Of a DNA stretch of 64,000 nt, positions 19,359 through 29,750 are shown piece by piece. The DNA comes from an uncultured Actinomycetes bacterium (lineage in GTDB: Bacteria > Actinomycetota > Acidimicrobiia > Acidimicrobiales > RAAP-2): positions 62,001 to 126,000 of the forward strand of contig CAIKAC010000011.1 of NCBI GenBank assembly GCA_903825305.1, given 5' to 3'. How positions within the stretch are numbered: the stretch's first letter is position 1; the number at the start of each line of letters is the position of its first letter. The notes under the pieces were generated by a model, which was not told the origin of the DNA, ran no database searches, and saw nothing but the letters and a program-made list of their open reading frames with translations. The translations under genes and the position numbers were made by a program.

Positions 19359-20797
19359 GTGCCCTTCCTGATGGTTGGACCATGGTGGTGGGCCTCGAGG
19401 TCCACACCGAACTACGCACCGACACCAAGTTGTTCTGTGGCTGCGCCAACAACTTTGGTGACGAGCCCAATACCAATATCTGCCCGGTGTGTTTGGGGCT
19501 GCCCGGCGCCCTGCCGGTCTTGAATCAGCGCGCGGTGGAATACGCCATTCGCATTGGTTTGGCACTGAATTGTGTGGTGCAGAACTCTTCCTTCCACCGC
19601 AAGAACTACTTCTATCCAGACATGCCCAAGGATTTCCAGATCAGCCAATACGACGTGCCGATCAATGGGCCCGGATATCTTGATCTGCCCGACGGTGTGC
19701 GCGTTGGCATTGAGCGAGCCCACCTCGAAGAAGACACGGGCAAAACCACCCACTTAGGCGGCACCGGCCGTATCCATGGCTCGGACGAATCACTCGTCGA
19801 CTACAACCGCAGCGGTGTGCCCCTGGTTGAAATTGTGTCCTGTCCTGATATTCGCTCCGCGGCCCAAGCCCGTGCCTACGCCGCTGAACTGCGGTCCATC
19901 CTGATTGCTTCAGGTGCATCAGATGGCCGCATGGAAGAAGGTTCGATGCGAGTCGATGCCAACGTGTCGGTTCGCCGGGGCGATGATCAACCCTTTGGGA
20001 CGCGCTGTGAAATTAAGAACCTGAACTCACTTCGCTCCGTGCAGCGGGCCGTCGAATACGAAGCGCTTCGCCAGATTGCCCTGCTTGAAGATGGCGGCAC
20101 CGTGACGCAAGAGACGCGGCACTGGGATGAAGACGCCGGCAAGACTCATACCTTGCGAACCAAAGAAGAGGCGTACGACTATCGCTACTTCCCCGAGCCC
20201 GACTTGGTTCCCGTAGAGCCAACGAGTGAGTTCATCGACACGGTCCGATCCGAACTCGGACCCATGCCAGCCGAGCGTCGCGCAACCTTGGTGTCGCTGC
20301 TCGGTGAACCCACCGATGCGCAGCTCGATCAGCTCTTGAGCGTGGTGGAGCAAGGGCTCGACAGTTTTGTGGTGGCAGCAGTCGCCGCAGGCGTCAATGC
20401 GCCGCTTGCGTTGACACGTACGTCCAATGAACTCGCAGCATCGGGTGACGTGGTCGCCACCGTTGATGCCCAAGCCGTGGCGGCTACCTTGCTGATGGAG
20501 CAAGCCGGCGAGTTGTCGGCGACGCAATCCAAGGCCGTGTTGCAAGAAGTGATTGTCAATGGAGGGGGAGACCCCAAAGCCATCGCCAAGGCCAAGGGCT
20601 TTGAACAGATGGCCGATGGTGCCCTTGACACCATCTTGGACGAAGTCATCGCCGCCCACCCCGATGAGTGGTCACGATTCTGCGACGGCGACGACAAGTT
20701 GCAGGGCTTTTTCACGGGCAAGATCATGGCGGCGACCAAGGGCCAGGCTGATGGCAAAGCGGTGGCTGCAGGCCTGAGAACTCGTCGATCGGCCTAG
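19355..20797 (+). CDS. gatB: Asp-tRNA(Asn)/Glu-tRNA(Gln) amidotransferase subunit B
   Basis: A 480-aa kinase/transamidase subunit that activates the mischarged tRNA. The N-terminal signature is GLEVHTELRTDTKLFCGC, followed by CPVCLGLPGALPVLN, and the cradle motif includes HRKNYFYPDMPKDFQISQYD. The C-terminal YqeY-like tail domain ends with the conserved FFTGKIMAATKGQADGK. It ends the esterase-gatC-gatA-gatB operon. A 250-nt intergenic region with the ilvB attenuator follows. Confidence 0.96.
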   Translation: MSALPDGWTMVVGLEVHTELRTDTKLFCGCANNFGDEPNTNICPVCLGLPGALPVLNQRAVEYAIRIGLALNCVVQNSSFHRKNYFYPDMPKDFQISQYDVPINGPGYLDLPDGVRVGIERAHLEEDTGKTTHLGGTGRIHGSDESLVDYNRSGVPLVEIVSCPDIRSAAQARAYAAELRSILIASGASDGRMEEGSMRVDANVSVRRGDDQPFGTRCEIKNLNSLRSVQRAVEYEALRQIALLEDGGTVTQETRHWDEDAGKTHTLRTKEEAYDYRYFPEPDLVPVEPTSEFIDTVRSELGPMPAERRATLVSLLGEPTDAQLDQLLSVVEQGLDSFVVAAVAAGVNAPLALTRTSNELAASGDVVATVDAQAVAATLLMEQAGELSATQSKAVLQEVIVNGGGDPKAIAKAKGFEQMADGALDTILDEVIAAHPDEWSRFCDGDDKLQGFFTGKIMAATKGQADGKAVAAGLRTRRSA

Positions 20798-20870
20798 GCC
20801 CTCGTGGCGGCGCCAAGAGTCGACGGAGCGCCTCCAATGTCAGAGATTTCATGGCATCACGCCGTCTCAG

Positions 20871-20899
20871 TTGTGTTGGCTTGCGCGCTGTGGCACCAT
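20871..20899 (+). promoter_or_regulatory. Promoter of the ilvB leader transcript
   Basis: TTGTGT (20871-20876), 17 nt, then CACCAT (20894-20899), followed by 6 nt and the leader-peptide ATG at 20906. The -10 is a weak match (only x-A-x-x-x-T), but spacing agrees with the leuA and leuB leaders. This predicts that transcription starts at the leader start codon. Confidence 0.45.
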
Positions 20900-20905
20900 A
20901 GATCC

Positions 20906-20953
20906 ATGCATTGTGCTCATCACATCTCAGATCTCGTAGTGGTAGTGCCCTAA
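20906..20953 (+). CDS. ilvB attenuator leader peptide, 15 aa
   Basis: A 15-codon ORF encoding MHCAHHISDLVVVVP. It has one Ile, one Leu and four consecutive Val codons (GTA GTG GTA GTG) just before Pro and the stop. Six of 15 residues are the three end products of the ilvBNC pathway, which is the hallmark of ribosome-mediated attenuation. There is no RBS; the promoter lies directly upstream, so the leader is probably leaderless. It is followed at once by a hairpin and a terminator, then ilvB. Confidence 0.8.
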   Translation: MHCAHHISDLVVVVP

Positions 20954-20981
20954 CGCGCGACCTCACATATCGTCGCGCGTT
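20952..20981 (+). promoter_or_regulatory. First hairpin of the ilvB attenuator
   Basis: A perfect 10-bp stem AACGCGCGAC / GTCGCGCGTT with a 10-nt loop. Its 5' arm begins inside the leader stop codon, so a ribosome reaching the stop would prevent it forming. It is likely a pause or antitermination structure. I found no clear pairing between it and the terminator arms. Confidence 0.7.
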
Positions 20982-20982
20982 G

Positions 20983-21009
20983 AGAACCTCCCAATCGGGA
21001 GGTTCTTTT
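20983..21009 (+). terminator. Intrinsic terminator of the ilvB attenuator
   Basis: A 10-bp perfect stem AGAACCTCCC / GGGAGGTTCT with an AATC loop, followed by TTTGTTTTG. It lies 1 nt after the first hairpin and 38 nt before the ilvB ATG, so it should cut transcription before ilvB unless leader translation stalls. Confidence 0.88.
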
Positions 21010-21047
21010 GTTTTGCAACCTGACCCAGAATCCTTGGAGAATTAGCT

Positions 21048-22765
21048 ATGAACATCACCGGAGCTCAAGCCCTGATTAAGGCCCTTGAGCAACAAGGCAC
21101 CGAAGTGATCTTTGGCTATCCAGGCGGCGCCATTTTGCCCGTCTACGACCCCATCATTGATTCGAGTATCCGTCACGTTTTGGTGCGCCACGAACAAGGG
21201 GCTGGCCACATGGCTGAAGGCTACGCCCAAGCCACCGGCCGACCAGGCGTCGCCATGGTGACCTCGGGTCCAGGTGCCACCAACATCGTGACCCCGATCG
21301 CTAACGCCTACATGGACTCGATTCCTTTGGTCGTCATCACCGGTCAGGTACCCACCGCAGCTATTGGAACCGATGCGTTCCAGGAATGCGACATCACCGG
21401 CATCACCATGGGTATCACCAAGCACAACTGGCTGATTAAAGACGCCAAAGACATACCGGACGTCATTGCCGAAGCCTTCTACGTAGCCACGACGGGACGA
21501 CCGGGTCCCGTACTCGTCGACGTACCGAAAGATGTGACGCAATCGATGGTCGAGTGGCACGATTGCCCAACGCCAGACCAACTCGATTTGCCCGGGTATC
21601 ACCCGGTGCTCGAGGGTGACCCTGAAGCCATTGCTGCTGCCGCACGATTGCTCGCCGACGCCGAGCGTCCAGTTCTCTACGTCGGTGGTGGCGTTATCAA
21701 GGCTCGCGCTATTGAGGCACTCGCTGAGTTGGTACGAGTGAGCGGCGCACCGGTCGTCACCACGCTGATGGCGCGCGGCGCCTTGCCAGACTCGCATCCT
21801 CAGAACCTCGGCATGCCGGGCATGCACGGCAACTACACCGCGGTGACGGCCATGCAGCAAGCTGACTTGTTGGTATCACTCGGTGCTCGCTTCGACGACC
21901 GCGTCACGGGCCGACTCGATGCCTTTGCACCCCGCGCCGCCATTGTCCACGTCGACATTGATGCCGCTGAAATTGGCAAAGTTCGCAAGGCCGACGTTGG
22001 CATCGTGGGCGACGCCCGCCATGTCATCGAGGCCTTAAGTGCAGCATCGGCCGGCTTGCCGCGCGCTGATCTCGCTGCCTGGTGGGCCACACTCAATGAT
22101 TGGCGCGAGCGCTATCCGATGATCTATGAACCAGCATCAGATGGTGGCATGCTTAAGCCACAGGCCATCATCGAAAAGCTCAATGAGATGAGCCCAGACG
22201 ACACCATCGTCGTTTCTGGCGTTGGTCAGCACCAGATGTGGGCTGCGCACCATTGGAACTATGAGCACCCCTATACCTGGATTAACTCAGGCGGAGCAGG
22301 CACCATGGGCTACGCCGTCCCCGCTGCTATCGGAGCCAAAGCAGGCCAGCCTGGCCGCACCGTGTGGGCCATCGACGGCGATGGCTGTTTCCAGATGACG
22401 GCCCAAGAACTCGTGACCGCGCGCTCAGAAGGCATTCCGATCAAGGTGGCCATCTTGAACAACTCCTATCTCGGCATGGTTCGCCAGTGGCAGGAAATGT
22501 TCTACGAAGAGCGCTACTCCGAGGTCTATCTCAGCCAAGATCTTCCGAACTACGTGATGTGGGCTGAAGCCATGGGTTGCGTCGGCATTCGGGTTGATCG
22601 GGCTGAAGATGTCGAAGCAGCCATTGAAAAGGCCAACGCCATCAATGACCGACCCGTCGTCATTGACTTCCGCACTGATGCGGCCGAAAAGGTATTCCCC
22701 ATGGTGGCAGCTGGTGCGTCCAATGACGACATCATGGTCCACCCGATTCAACAAGCAGGTGCCTA

Positions 22766-22766
<1 letters not shown>
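21048..22766 (+). CDS. ilvB: Acetolactate synthase, large (catalytic) subunit
   Basis: A 572-aa ThDP enzyme condensing pyruvate with pyruvate or 2-oxobutyrate, the first common step to Val, Leu and Ile. Catalytic Glu49 is in [15 protein letters not shown]. The ThDP/Mg motif is [15 protein letters not shown] with downstream NN, and the FAD region includes [21 protein letters not shown] precedes the ATG. It is the first structural gene after the attenuator. Its TAATG junction with ilvN couples synthesis of the two subunits. Confidence 0.96.
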
Positions 22767-24372
<1,606 letters not shown>

Positions 24373-24401
24373 TTGCGCCCCTTGCTCAATCGAGTTAGCT
24401 C

Positions 24402-24451
24402 GAGCACCTCGTTCCCCGTGGAGCGAGGTGTTCGTTGCTTTACGGGGAACG
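24402..24451 (+). promoter_or_regulatory. Two overlapping, mutually exclusive hairpins between ilvC and the permease
   Basis: One 10-bp stem pairs 24402-24411 (GAGCACCTCG) with 24424-24433 (one G-U). A second, perfect 10-bp stem pairs 24410-24419 (CGTTCCCCGT) with 24442-24451 (ACGGGGAACG). They share bases 24410-24411, so full formation of one prevents the other. Neither has a T run. This may be an RNA switch or a factor-dependent terminator region; the ligand and function are unknown, and I recognise no known riboswitch class. Confidence 0.4.
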
Positions 24452-24474
24452 TCAAGTAAAAAACTAGAGAAAAT

Positions 24475-24484
24475 CTCGTACGAG
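24475..24484. promoter_or_regulatory. 10-bp palindrome upstream of the permease
   Basis: CTCGTACGAG is a perfect palindrome in an A-rich stretch about 100 nt before the permease ATG. It is an operator candidate only because of its position; such short palindromes also occur by chance. Confidence 0.2.
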
Positions 24485-24585
24485 GAGCAAAAAAGTTATC
24501 AGCATTCGCTGAGTCGGTGTTATCGTCGCCTCAAGGTTAACGACGGGTCGCGACGTGTCGCGGCCCTCAAACGGGAGGGGACTAC

Positions 24586-26157
24586 ATGCCCGAGGGCATT
24601 GATTTTGACATTATGGACGAGGACGAGCGAGCGCTCGCGGCCCTCGGCTACAAGCAGGAGTTGAACCGAAGCTGGTCAGGGTTCTCGAACTTTGCCATCT
24701 CGTTCTCCATCATCTCGATTCTGGCGGGTTGCTTCACGACCTTCTACGCCGGATGGAACGGTGGTGGACCAGCCGCCATTGCATGGGGCTGGCCGATCTT
24801 CGCCGCACTGATTCTCTCGATTGGTTTGTGCATGGCTGAGTTGGTTTCTGCTTACCCAACGTCTGGCGGTATCTACTGGTGGGCTTCCAAGTTGGGTGGC
24901 GCCAAGGCCGGGTACTACACCGGTTGGCTGAACCTCATTGGTCTGCTCGCCATCGTGGCGTCGGTGGCCTATGGCTGTGCGACCTTCTTTGACCTGACCT
25001 TGAGCTTCTTGCTGCCTGGTCACTACACCGCCGGAAACCTCGACACGATTTTCATCTACTTCGTAGTGATCTTGCTCCTTGCAGCCTTGATCAACATCTT
25101 CTCGAGTCACCTGCTCGCCGTCATTAACAACATCTCAGTGTGGTGGCACGTCTTTGGTGCAGCAGCCGTCGTGTTGATTCTGATCATCCTTCCCCACCAC
25201 CACGCAAGCTTCAAGATGGTGTTCACGTCGACGATCAACAACACGGGCTTCTTCAACGGATCAACCCACGGCTGGGGCTTCTTGTTCATCATTTTGCCTA
25301 TCGGTGGATTGCTGACGCAGTACACGATCACCGGTTATGACGCTTCTGCTCACCTTTCTGAAGAAACCAAGGGTGCAGCGAACACCGCGGCCAAGGGCAT
25401 GTGGCGCTCGATCTTCTACTCCGCCATTGGTGGATGGATCCTGTTGCTGGCGTTCTTGTTCGCGGTACAAAACGAAGCTGGCGTCACCAAGGGCGGCGGT
25501 GGCGTGGCCGTGATCTTCGCCCAGGCCCTGACCTCTCGCTGGGGTGGCGCGGTGCTCTTGATTGCTACGGCTGGTCAGCTCTTCTGCACTTTCGCGTGCA
25601 TGACCTCATGCACCCGCATGCTTTATGCCTTCAGCCGTGACGGCGCGGTACCAGGTCACCGCATGTGGTCGCAGGTCAACAAGCACAAGGTGCCGTTCTA
25701 CGCGGTTATCGCAACGGCCATTGCTGGTCTTATCCTGACCGCCCCCGCGTTGATCAAGGTTGACGTTGGTGGCGTGGCCGTTCCCGTGGCCTTCAACGCG
25801 GTGGTCTCCATCGGCGTTATCGGCCTCTACTGGTGCTTCGCTATCCCGATCTACCACCGCCTCAAGCACGGCGACAAGTTCGAAGTTGGTGGTTGGAACC
25901 TTGGCAAGCACTACAAGTGGCTTGCTGTGGTCGCCTTGATTGACGTGGTGCTCTGCACCGTCATGGCCTTCATGCCCAACACCAACTTGGGCGTGCCGTG
26001 GGACTCAGGCTTCAGCATGAAGTACGTGAACTACACCATCATCGTGGTGCCGGTTGTTATGGTCCTGCTCTGGATCTACTGGCACGCTTCGGTGAAGAAG
26101 TGGTTCAAGGGCCCCATCGCTAACATCGACGAAGGTGCTGCTGCCGTCGAGGCATAA
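24586..26157 (+). CDS. APC-superfamily amino acid/choline permease
   Basis: A 523-aa inner-membrane transporter with about 12 hydrophobic segments. The N-terminal pattern FSNFAISFSIISILAGCFTT, with the following AELVSAYPTSGGIYWWA, is typical of the amino acid/choline transporter (BAT/GABA permease) branch of the APC superfamily. A strong GGGAGGGG RBS lies 4 nt before the ATG. The neighbours downstream (choline-kinase-like protein, dimethylglycine/sarcosine dehydrogenase, serine dehydratase) suggest import of a methylated amine or amino acid such as choline, sarcosine or GABA. The substrate is inferred. It is followed by a strong hairpin. Confidence 0.85.
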   Translation: MPEGIDFDIMDEDERALAALGYKQELNRSWSGFSNFAISFSIISILAGCFTTFYAGWNGGGPAAIAWGWPIFAALILSIGLCMAELVSAYPTSGGIYWWASKLGGAKAGYYTGWLNLIGLLAIVASVAYGCATFFDLTLSFLLPGHYTAGNLDTIFIYFVVILLLAALINIFSSHLLAVINNISVWWHVFGAAAVVLILIILPHHHASFKMVFTSTINNTGFFNGSTHGWGFLFIILPIGGLLTQYTITGYDASAHLSEETKGAANTAAKGMWRSIFYSAIGGWILLLAFLFAVQNEAGVTKGGGGVAVIFAQALTSRWGGAVLLIATAGQLFCTFACMTSCTRMLYAFSRDGAVPGHRMWSQVNKHKVPFYAVIATAIAGLILTAPALIKVDVGGVAVPVAFNAVVSIGVIGLYWCFAIPIYHRLKHGDKFEVGGWNLGKHYKWLAVVALIDVVLCTVMAFMPNTNLGVPWDSGFSMKYVNYTIIVVPVVMVLLWIYWHASVKKWFKGPIANIDEGAAAVEA

Positions 26158-26184
26158 GTATTCGCCCTTTGGGCACAACCTTGT

Positions 26185-26223
26185 CAATGAGCCGGCTGCG
26201 AGCAATTCGCAGCCGGCTCATTG
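26185..26223 (+). terminator. Strong hairpin after the permease gene
   Basis: A 16-bp perfect inverted repeat, CAATGAGCCGGCTGCG / CGCAGCCGGCTCATTG, with a 7-nt loop, 28 nt after the permease stop. No T run follows, so it may terminate weakly or protect the 3' end, leaving some read-through into the kinase gene. Confidence 0.65.
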
Positions 26224-26298
26224 CATGAGGCGAGAGGCATGTAGGTTTAGGAGTGGTCGCGAGGCGGCCAGATGACTCGCAATGGGGGGAGTTGACGA

Positions 26299-27234
26299 AT
26301 GGCCGGCCGGCGTAATGATGGATTCGATGACGTACTCCCCGAATCCGTATTGGATGAGCTTGATGTGCTCGCAGGTCGCAGCCGAAGCGTCAGCGAAATT
26401 AGCGGTGGGCTGACGAATCGTAATTTCAAAGTCGTTGTTCACGATGGCGCGTATGTCGTGCGCGTGAGCTCGAAAGAATCGCTCGAACTCGCCATCAATC
26501 GCGAACATGAGTACCAGAACTCAGTTCGCGCAGCTGCGGTTGGCGCTGGCGCACGAGTGGTTGGCTACCTGCCGCAGCACTGCGTGATGGCCGTGGAGTT
26601 TCTTGATGGCGAGACCTTCACCGATGCCAGCTTCCAGGTTCCGGGAAACATCGCCCGCGTGGCATCGGCGGTGCGACGCCTCCATGGCGCGCAAGCTTTC
26701 GCCAGCGAATTCAATATGTTTGAGATCCAATCGGGCTACTTGGCCAAGGTGCTCGAGCGCGGATATCGGATCCCTTCTGATTATCTCGATTTTGCCGAAT
26801 GCCTACCTCGCATCAAAGATGCGCTGGCCGTGAATGCTGAGGCCTTGGTCCCATGCAACAACGATCTCTTGGCGGGAAATTTCATCGACACCGGGGACGA
26901 GATCCGCCTGATTGATTATGAGTACGCCGGCAACAACGACCCCTGTTTCGAACTTGGCAATATCTGGAGCGAATGCCATTTAGCCGATGACCAACTCGAC
27001 GAGCTCGTGGAGGCCTACTACGGAGAGCACCTGGTGAACCGGGTGGCCAGAGCACGCCTCCAAGCCGTGATGAGCCAATATGGCTGGACCTTATGGGCAT
27101 CAATTCAAGATGCCACCAGCGACATCGATTTTGATTTTTGGGAGTGGGGAATGGAAAAGTATGACCGGGCGGTCGCACTCTTTCGAAGCCCTGCTTTTGA
27201 AGAACTTCTGCAATCTGTTCAGTTAGATCACTAA
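26299..27234 (+). CDS. Choline/ethanolamine kinase-like phosphotransferase
   Basis: A 311-aa protein of the APH/choline kinase fold. It has the N-lobe start GGLTNRNFKV (nucleotide loop) with the Lys-bearing strand replaced by VVRVSSKE. The catalytic block CNNDLLAGNF is followed by LIDYEYAGNNDPCFELG (metal-binding Asp). LicA-type enzymes usually have His before N-D-L-L; here it is Asn. The closest known role is phosphorylation of choline or ethanolamine. It sits 35 nt upstream of the dimethylglycine/sarcosine dehydrogenase, so an amine substrate from the same pathway is plausible. Confidence 0.75.
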   Translation: MAGRRNDGFDDVLPESVLDELDVLAGRSRSVSEISGGLTNRNFKVVVHDGAYVVRVSSKESLELAINREHEYQNSVRAAAVGAGARVVGYLPQHCVMAVEFLDGETFTDASFQVPGNIARVASAVRRLHGAQAFASEFNMFEIQSGYLAKVLERGYRIPSDYLDFAECLPRIKDALAVNAEALVPCNNDLLAGNFIDTGDEIRLIDYEYAGNNDPCFELGNIWSECHLADDQLDELVEAYYGEHLVNRVARARLQAVMSQYGWTLWASIQDATSDIDFDFWEWGMEKYDRAVALFRSPAFEELLQSVQLDH

Positions 27235-27269
27235 GCCCCCTACACCTGCGACTAGGAGCCCTGAAAGAC

Positions 27270-29735
27270 ATGAGCGCCGAACAAGCTTTTCCCACTCGAG
27301 CAGAAATTGTCATCATCGGAGGTGGCATTGTCGGAAGTTCGGTGGCCTATCACCTGACCAAACTTGGTAGAAGCGACGTAGTTCTGATTGAACAAGGCCA
27401 GCTCTCAAGTGGCACGACCTGGCACGCTGCTGGCCTCGTGGGTCAACTTCGAGCAACGGAGTCAGGAACTCGTTTGGTTCAGTACTCAGCCAAGCTGTAC
27501 GAAACCTTGGAAGCCGAGACTGGTCTCGCCACAGGCTTTAAGCGCTGTGGTGGTGTGACTGTTGCGCGCACTCCTGATCGATGGATTCAGTTGCAGCGAA
27601 CCTTGGCAACGGCAGAAGCCTACGACCTCGAATGTGAGTTGTTGACGCCAGAGCAGGCCAAGGAGATGTATCCCATCTTGGAGATCTCAGACCTCATTGG
27701 CGCCATCTGGCTTCCCGGGGATGGCACGGCCAACCCGGTCGATGTCACGGCATCGTTGGCGAGAGGAGCCCGTGAGGCCGGAGCCAAAATCTTCGAGAAG
27801 ACCCGAGTCACGGCGATTAGCACCGAGCGTGGAGCGGTGACCGGTGTGCAGACTGACAAGGGCTTTATCGAAGCTGACATTGTCGTGAACTGTGCCGGTC
27901 AATGGGCCAAGGCAATTGGCTCCATGTGTGGGGTCAATGTCCCACTTCACTCAGCAGAGCACTTCTATGTGGTCACCGAACAGATTGAAGGCGTCCATCG
28001 CAACCTTCCGATTCTCCGTGATCCCGATGGTTATACCTACATGAAGGAAGAGGTCGGAGGCTTGGTCGTTGGAGGCTTTGAGCCCGAGGCGAAGCCCTGG
28101 GTGGCCCCTGACCAATTGCCATATCCCTTTGAGTTCCAGCTCCTTGAAGAGGACTGGGATCACTTCAGCATCCTGATGGATTCGGCGCTCAATCGAATCC
28201 CGGCGCTTCACCACACGGGAATCAAGAAGTTCTATAACGGTCCTGAGAGTTTTACCCCGGACAACCAATTCATCTTGGGTGAAGCCCCTGAACTCAAGAA
28301 CTTCTTTGTGGGCGCGGGTTTCAACTCCGTTGGTATTGCCTCTGCTGGTGGCGCCGGCAAGGCCTTGGCCGAATGGATTGTCGAAGGCGAGCCAACTCAA
28401 GATCTGGTGTCCGTCGACATCCGACGCTTCGCTGGCTTTAACGGCAACAACCAGTGGCTCCATGATCGGGTTGGCGAAATCCTCGGTCTTCACTACGCCG
28501 TACCGTGGCCCAATCGCGAACTAGAAACAGCCCGCCCCTTCCGACGCTCGGCCATTTATGACCTGCTGGCCGAGGCCGGCGCCAACTTCGGCTCCAAGAT
28601 GGGCTGGGAGCGCGCCAACGTCTTTGCACCAGAGGGAGTCGCTCCTGAACTTGACTACACCTGGTCAAAGCCACAGTGGTTGGCTTGGAGCGATGTCGAA
28701 CAACGCGCTACTCGAGAAGCGGTAGCCATTTACGACCAGACGTCGTTTGGAAAGCTACTCATCCAAGGTCCCGATTCGGTTTCATTGCTGCAACGACTCT
28801 GCACCGCTGACTTGGACGTCGAAGTTGGCCGAGCGGTTTACACCGCGATGCTCAATAGCCGTGGTGGCTATGAGGCTGATGTGACGATCACTCGTTTGGC
28901 CTATGACCAATTCATGTTGGTCACGGGTGCCGCGACGCCACTTCGTGACGCTGCGTGGATTCTTCGCCACCGCCGTGCCGATGAGATGGTGACGGTCACT
29001 GACGTCACCGCCATGTACGCCGTGTATGGCCTCATGGGTCCGAATTCGCGAACCCTGCTTGAGCGCTTGAGCCGAGCGGATTTCTCAGATGAAGCCTTTG
29101 GATTCTCGACCAGTCAAGAAATTGATTTGGGCTATTCCACGGTGAGAGCAACACGCATCACCTATGTCGGGGAACTCGGATGGGAGCTCTATGTGCCCGT
29201 TGAGTTTGCTGTTGGTGTTTATCAAGACTTGAAGCGAGAAGGTGTAGATCTCGGTCTCGTTGATGCGGGTTATTACTCCATTAACTCGCTTCGACTCGAC
29301 AAGGGGTATCGAGCCTTTGGTTCCGATTTAACGCCGGACTACAGCCCCATCGAAGCGGGACTCAGCTTCACCTGCAAACTCAATACAGACATTGACTTCA
29401 TTGGCCGCAGTGCAGTCGAGGCGGTCAAAGCTGCGGGCCCGAAGCGTCGCTTGGTTTCGTTCAAACTCAGCGATGACGATGTGATGGTGTGGGGCGGGGA
29501 GCTCGTTGAGCGCGATGGTCAAGCGGTGGGCCAAGTCACCTCTGCGGCTTGGTCAACCACCTTTGGCACCTGTGTCGGACTCGCATACCTGTGGCGACGC
29601 GATGGAGACACCGTCACCGCGGACTGGATTCGAGAAGGTGGCTTCTCGTTGAATGTTGGCGGTCGCCACGCTCCGATTGAGGTCTCGTTGAAGGCAATGT
29701 ATGACCCAACGAACGAACGCATCCGGCCTTCCTGA
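27270..29735 (+). CDS. Dimethylglycine/sarcosine dehydrogenase: FAD oxidoreductase-GcvT fusion
   Basis: An 821-aa two-part enzyme. The N-terminal half is a DAO-type flavoprotein with GGGIVGSSVAYHL (17-29) and His52 in GTTWHAAGL, the position of covalent FAD in dimethylglycine dehydrogenases. The C-terminal half (from about 480) is a GcvT-like folate domain ending in a GCV_T_C barrel. Such proteins oxidise N-methylglycines and pass the methyl group to tetrahydrofolate as 5,10-methylene-THF. Whether the substrate is dimethylglycine or sarcosine cannot be read from the sequence. sdaA follows after 15 nt, suggesting flux to glycine, serine and pyruvate. Confidence 0.85.
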   Translation: MSAEQAFPTRAEIVIIGGGIVGSSVAYHLTKLGRSDVVLIEQGQLSSGTTWHAAGLVGQLRATESGTRLVQYSAKLYETLEAETGLATGFKRCGGVTVARTPDRWIQLQRTLATAEAYDLECELLTPEQAKEMYPILEISDLIGAIWLPGDGTANPVDVTASLARGAREAGAKIFEKTRVTAISTERGAVTGVQTDKGFIEADIVVNCAGQWAKAIGSMCGVNVPLHSAEHFYVVTEQIEGVHRNLPILRDPDGYTYMKEEVGGLVVGGFEPEAKPWVAPDQLPYPFEFQLLEEDWDHFSILMDSALNRIPALHHTGIKKFYNGPESFTPDNQFILGEAPELKNFFVGAGFNSVGIASAGGAGKALAEWIVEGEPTQDLVSVDIRRFAGFNGNNQWLHDRVGEILGLHYAVPWPNRELETARPFRRSAIYDLLAEAGANFGSKMGWERANVFAPEGVAPELDYTWSKPQWLAWSDVEQRATREAVAIYDQTSFGKLLIQGPDSVSLLQRLCTADLDVEVGRAVYTAMLNSRGGYEADVTITRLAYDQFMLVTGAATPLRDAAWILRHRRADEMVTVTDVTAMYAVYGLMGPNSRTLLERLSRADFSDEAFGFSTSQEIDLGYSTVRATRITYVGELGWELYVPVEFAVGVYQDLKREGVDLGLVDAGYYSINSLRLDKGYRAFGSDLTPDYSPIEAGLSFTCKLNTDIDFIGRSAVEAVKAAGPKRRLVSFKLSDDDVMVWGGELVERDGQAVGQVTSAAWSTTFGTCVGLAYLWRRDGDTVTADWIREGGFSLNVGGRHAPIEVSLKAMYDPTNERIRPS

Positions 29736-29750
29736 TGAGGAGCTAGCGCA

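Noticed and set aside
21042-21860. 272-codon open frame antisense to ilvB
   Set aside because: It is a shadow frame caused by codon bias of ilvB. The translation has no family features, no start signal, and the plus strand is a certain gene.
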